From Prochilodus magdalenae (taxonomy: Eukaryota > Chordata > Actinopteri > Characiformes > Prochilodontidae): DNA of 64,000 nucleotides. Both the position numbers and the translations under genes were made by a program. The stretch is taken from NCBI GenBank assembly GCA_024036415.1, contig JAMWET010000473.1, positions 532,001-596,000 on the forward strand, read 5' to 3'. The notes beneath the pieces are model-generated. The model was not told the origin of the DNA. It saw only the letters and a list, made by a program, of their open reading frames with translations, and ran no database searches. Below, one piece after another: positions 62,776 through 64,000 of the stretch (position 1 is the first letter of the stretch; the number at the start of each line of letters is the position of its first letter).

Positions 62776-63562
62776 AAATGCTAAACTCATAACTATCATA
62801 ATACAATTCCAATTATCCGCATAATTCATTAACATTCAGTGTAATCATTTTCTGTGAGGGAGCTTTTAGAGTCATTAAATGCTTCAGATGTCTGGTTCCT
62901 TTAACCACCAATGCAAATAATAATCTGGAAGGGCACGTTTTATATGTAATCAAACTTTGTTTACATCTTAACCGTTAAGCTATGCAGGAATTTTGGAAAA
63001 TTGGTGGAATTGTCCTTTAAGGAAGCTTCACTTTTGGGGGTGGAGAATTATGGAATGGAAAGCAATGTGTAGGCATGGGTGGTTTGAGTCACTCGTTCAT
63101 CAGTGTTCTGTGTGTAAGGGGGTCTGGCAGAGTTTAAAGTCAGCTATCCTCCCCAGCTGCTGGAGTAAATAGGGGTGTTGTTACACACGCCGGCATTCTG
63201 GGCATACCGCGGGGCCACTGGGAGGGGCCAGGAGTACACACATGCACACACCCCCATCAACACACACTCCCGCGTGTGCTCTCCGTTCCACTAAATAACT
63301 GTGGGCAAAAAAGGAGGGAAGGACCAGCAAGGCTGTGAGCGCGAAGGATAAAAATGCCTGTTTTTATATATGTATATATTTTTTTTTCATCTCTGTGAAA
63401 TATTTAAAATACCACTTAATAAAAATTGACATGTTACATATATATTACATATATATACATGTATACACATATGTGTGTTAATCTTCTGTGTATATAATAC
63501 ATAAAGCATAGATTGGTATACATTTAAATATTCAAAAAGGCGCACTGAAATATATTTAGCAA

Positions 63563-63965
63563 ATTGTCGCTGTCCAAAGAAAAACATGTATATCCATTAT
63601 TTATTTATTCATTTATTTATTTATTTATTTTTGCATCATTTGAACACCAGTCGTTTAAACTGTATAAGAACTTCATGATAAATGGACCAACAGAAATGGC
63701 CCAGAATTACTTGGAGAAAAGTCTGGTTCCATTGACTTCCATTAGAATAAAATAAGGCCTTAAATAAGGCCTCTCCTGTAAAGTTCCCATTTTAGAGTTA
63801 CTTGTTTTTCTTTGGACAGCGACGATAAGAACACACAAACCTCTGTACCACCAAAATGAAAACGTTACAGGAGAAAGAAAAAACATCCTTTCATTTTAAT
63901 GGAAGTCAGTGTAACCAGACTTTTCCCATCTTGGGCCATTTCTGTTTGTCTGTTCATCATGGAAT
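63563..63965. repeat. Interleaved inverted repeats, probable MITE-type element
   Basis: Arm A (tgtcgctgtccaaagaaaaa, about 63564) is inverted at about 63806-63827. Arm B (accaacagaaatggcccaga, then ggagaaaagtctggttccat and tgacttccatta, about 63683-63747) is inverted at about 63893-63957. The order is A, B, A', B', so the stems interlock rather than nest. Confidence 0.8.
63597..63633. repeat. (ATTT)n microsatellite
   Basis: About nine ATTT units with one C interruption, inside the inverted-repeat element. Confidence 0.93.
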
Positions 63966-64000
63966 TTACACAGGATGCACACACAGCCTCAGGACTGTAT

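Overview
This window is vertebrate nuclear DNA, almost certainly from a ray-finned fish. Its genes are split by GT-AG introns into a few short exons. The rest is AT-rich non-coding sequence with long dinucleotide and tetranucleotide microsatellites. Degraded Tc1/mariner transposons and a tRNA-derived SINE whose tail resembles SINEs common in ostariophysan fishes (catfish, characins and relatives) add to this picture. The ostariophysan placement is an inference from those repeats, not proven.

Two genes can be supported, both on the + strand. (1) The 3' end of sidekick-2 (sdk2), a synaptic immunoglobulin/fibronectin adhesion protein. Its last three coding exons lie at about 312-414, 6940-7069 and 10999-11400, and encode the end of the cytoplasmic tail finishing in a PDZ-binding motif. 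A 3'UTR of about 1.6 kb follows, with a poly(A) signal at 13014-13019. (2) cdc42ep4 (Borg4), a CRIB-domain effector of the GTPase CDC42. It has a probable CpG-rich promoter and non-coding first exon near 17640-18018, an intron of about 13 kb, and the whole 341-residue protein in one exon at 31335-32360. Its 3'UTR of about 1.8 kb carries three possible poly(A) signals. The head-to-tail order sdk2 then cdc42ep4 matches human 17q25.1, which supports calling the first gene SDK2 rather than SDK1.

Region by region: 1-13040 is sdk2 exons, introns and 3'UTR. 13041-17640 is a repeat-rich intergenic stretch (an internally deleted Tc1 with clean ends, another Tc1 fossil, TAGA repeat, minisatellite, AT/GT microsatellite). 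17640-34150 is cdc42ep4. 34150-64000 is about 30 kb where I find no convincing gene. It holds at least four Tc1/mariner remnants, a pair of tRNA SINEs in opposite orientation, several dispersed repeat families, microsatellites and some unique-looking sequence that might include regulatory elements.

I found no undescribed gene system. The most unusual structure is a Tc1 element at 59077-60307. Its interior has been deleted and replaced by a roughly 185-bp near-copy of a sequence lying about 3.4 kb upstream (56226-56408), which looks like interrupted gap repair with template switching. All family identifications rest on recognition by eye; no alignment or database search was run.
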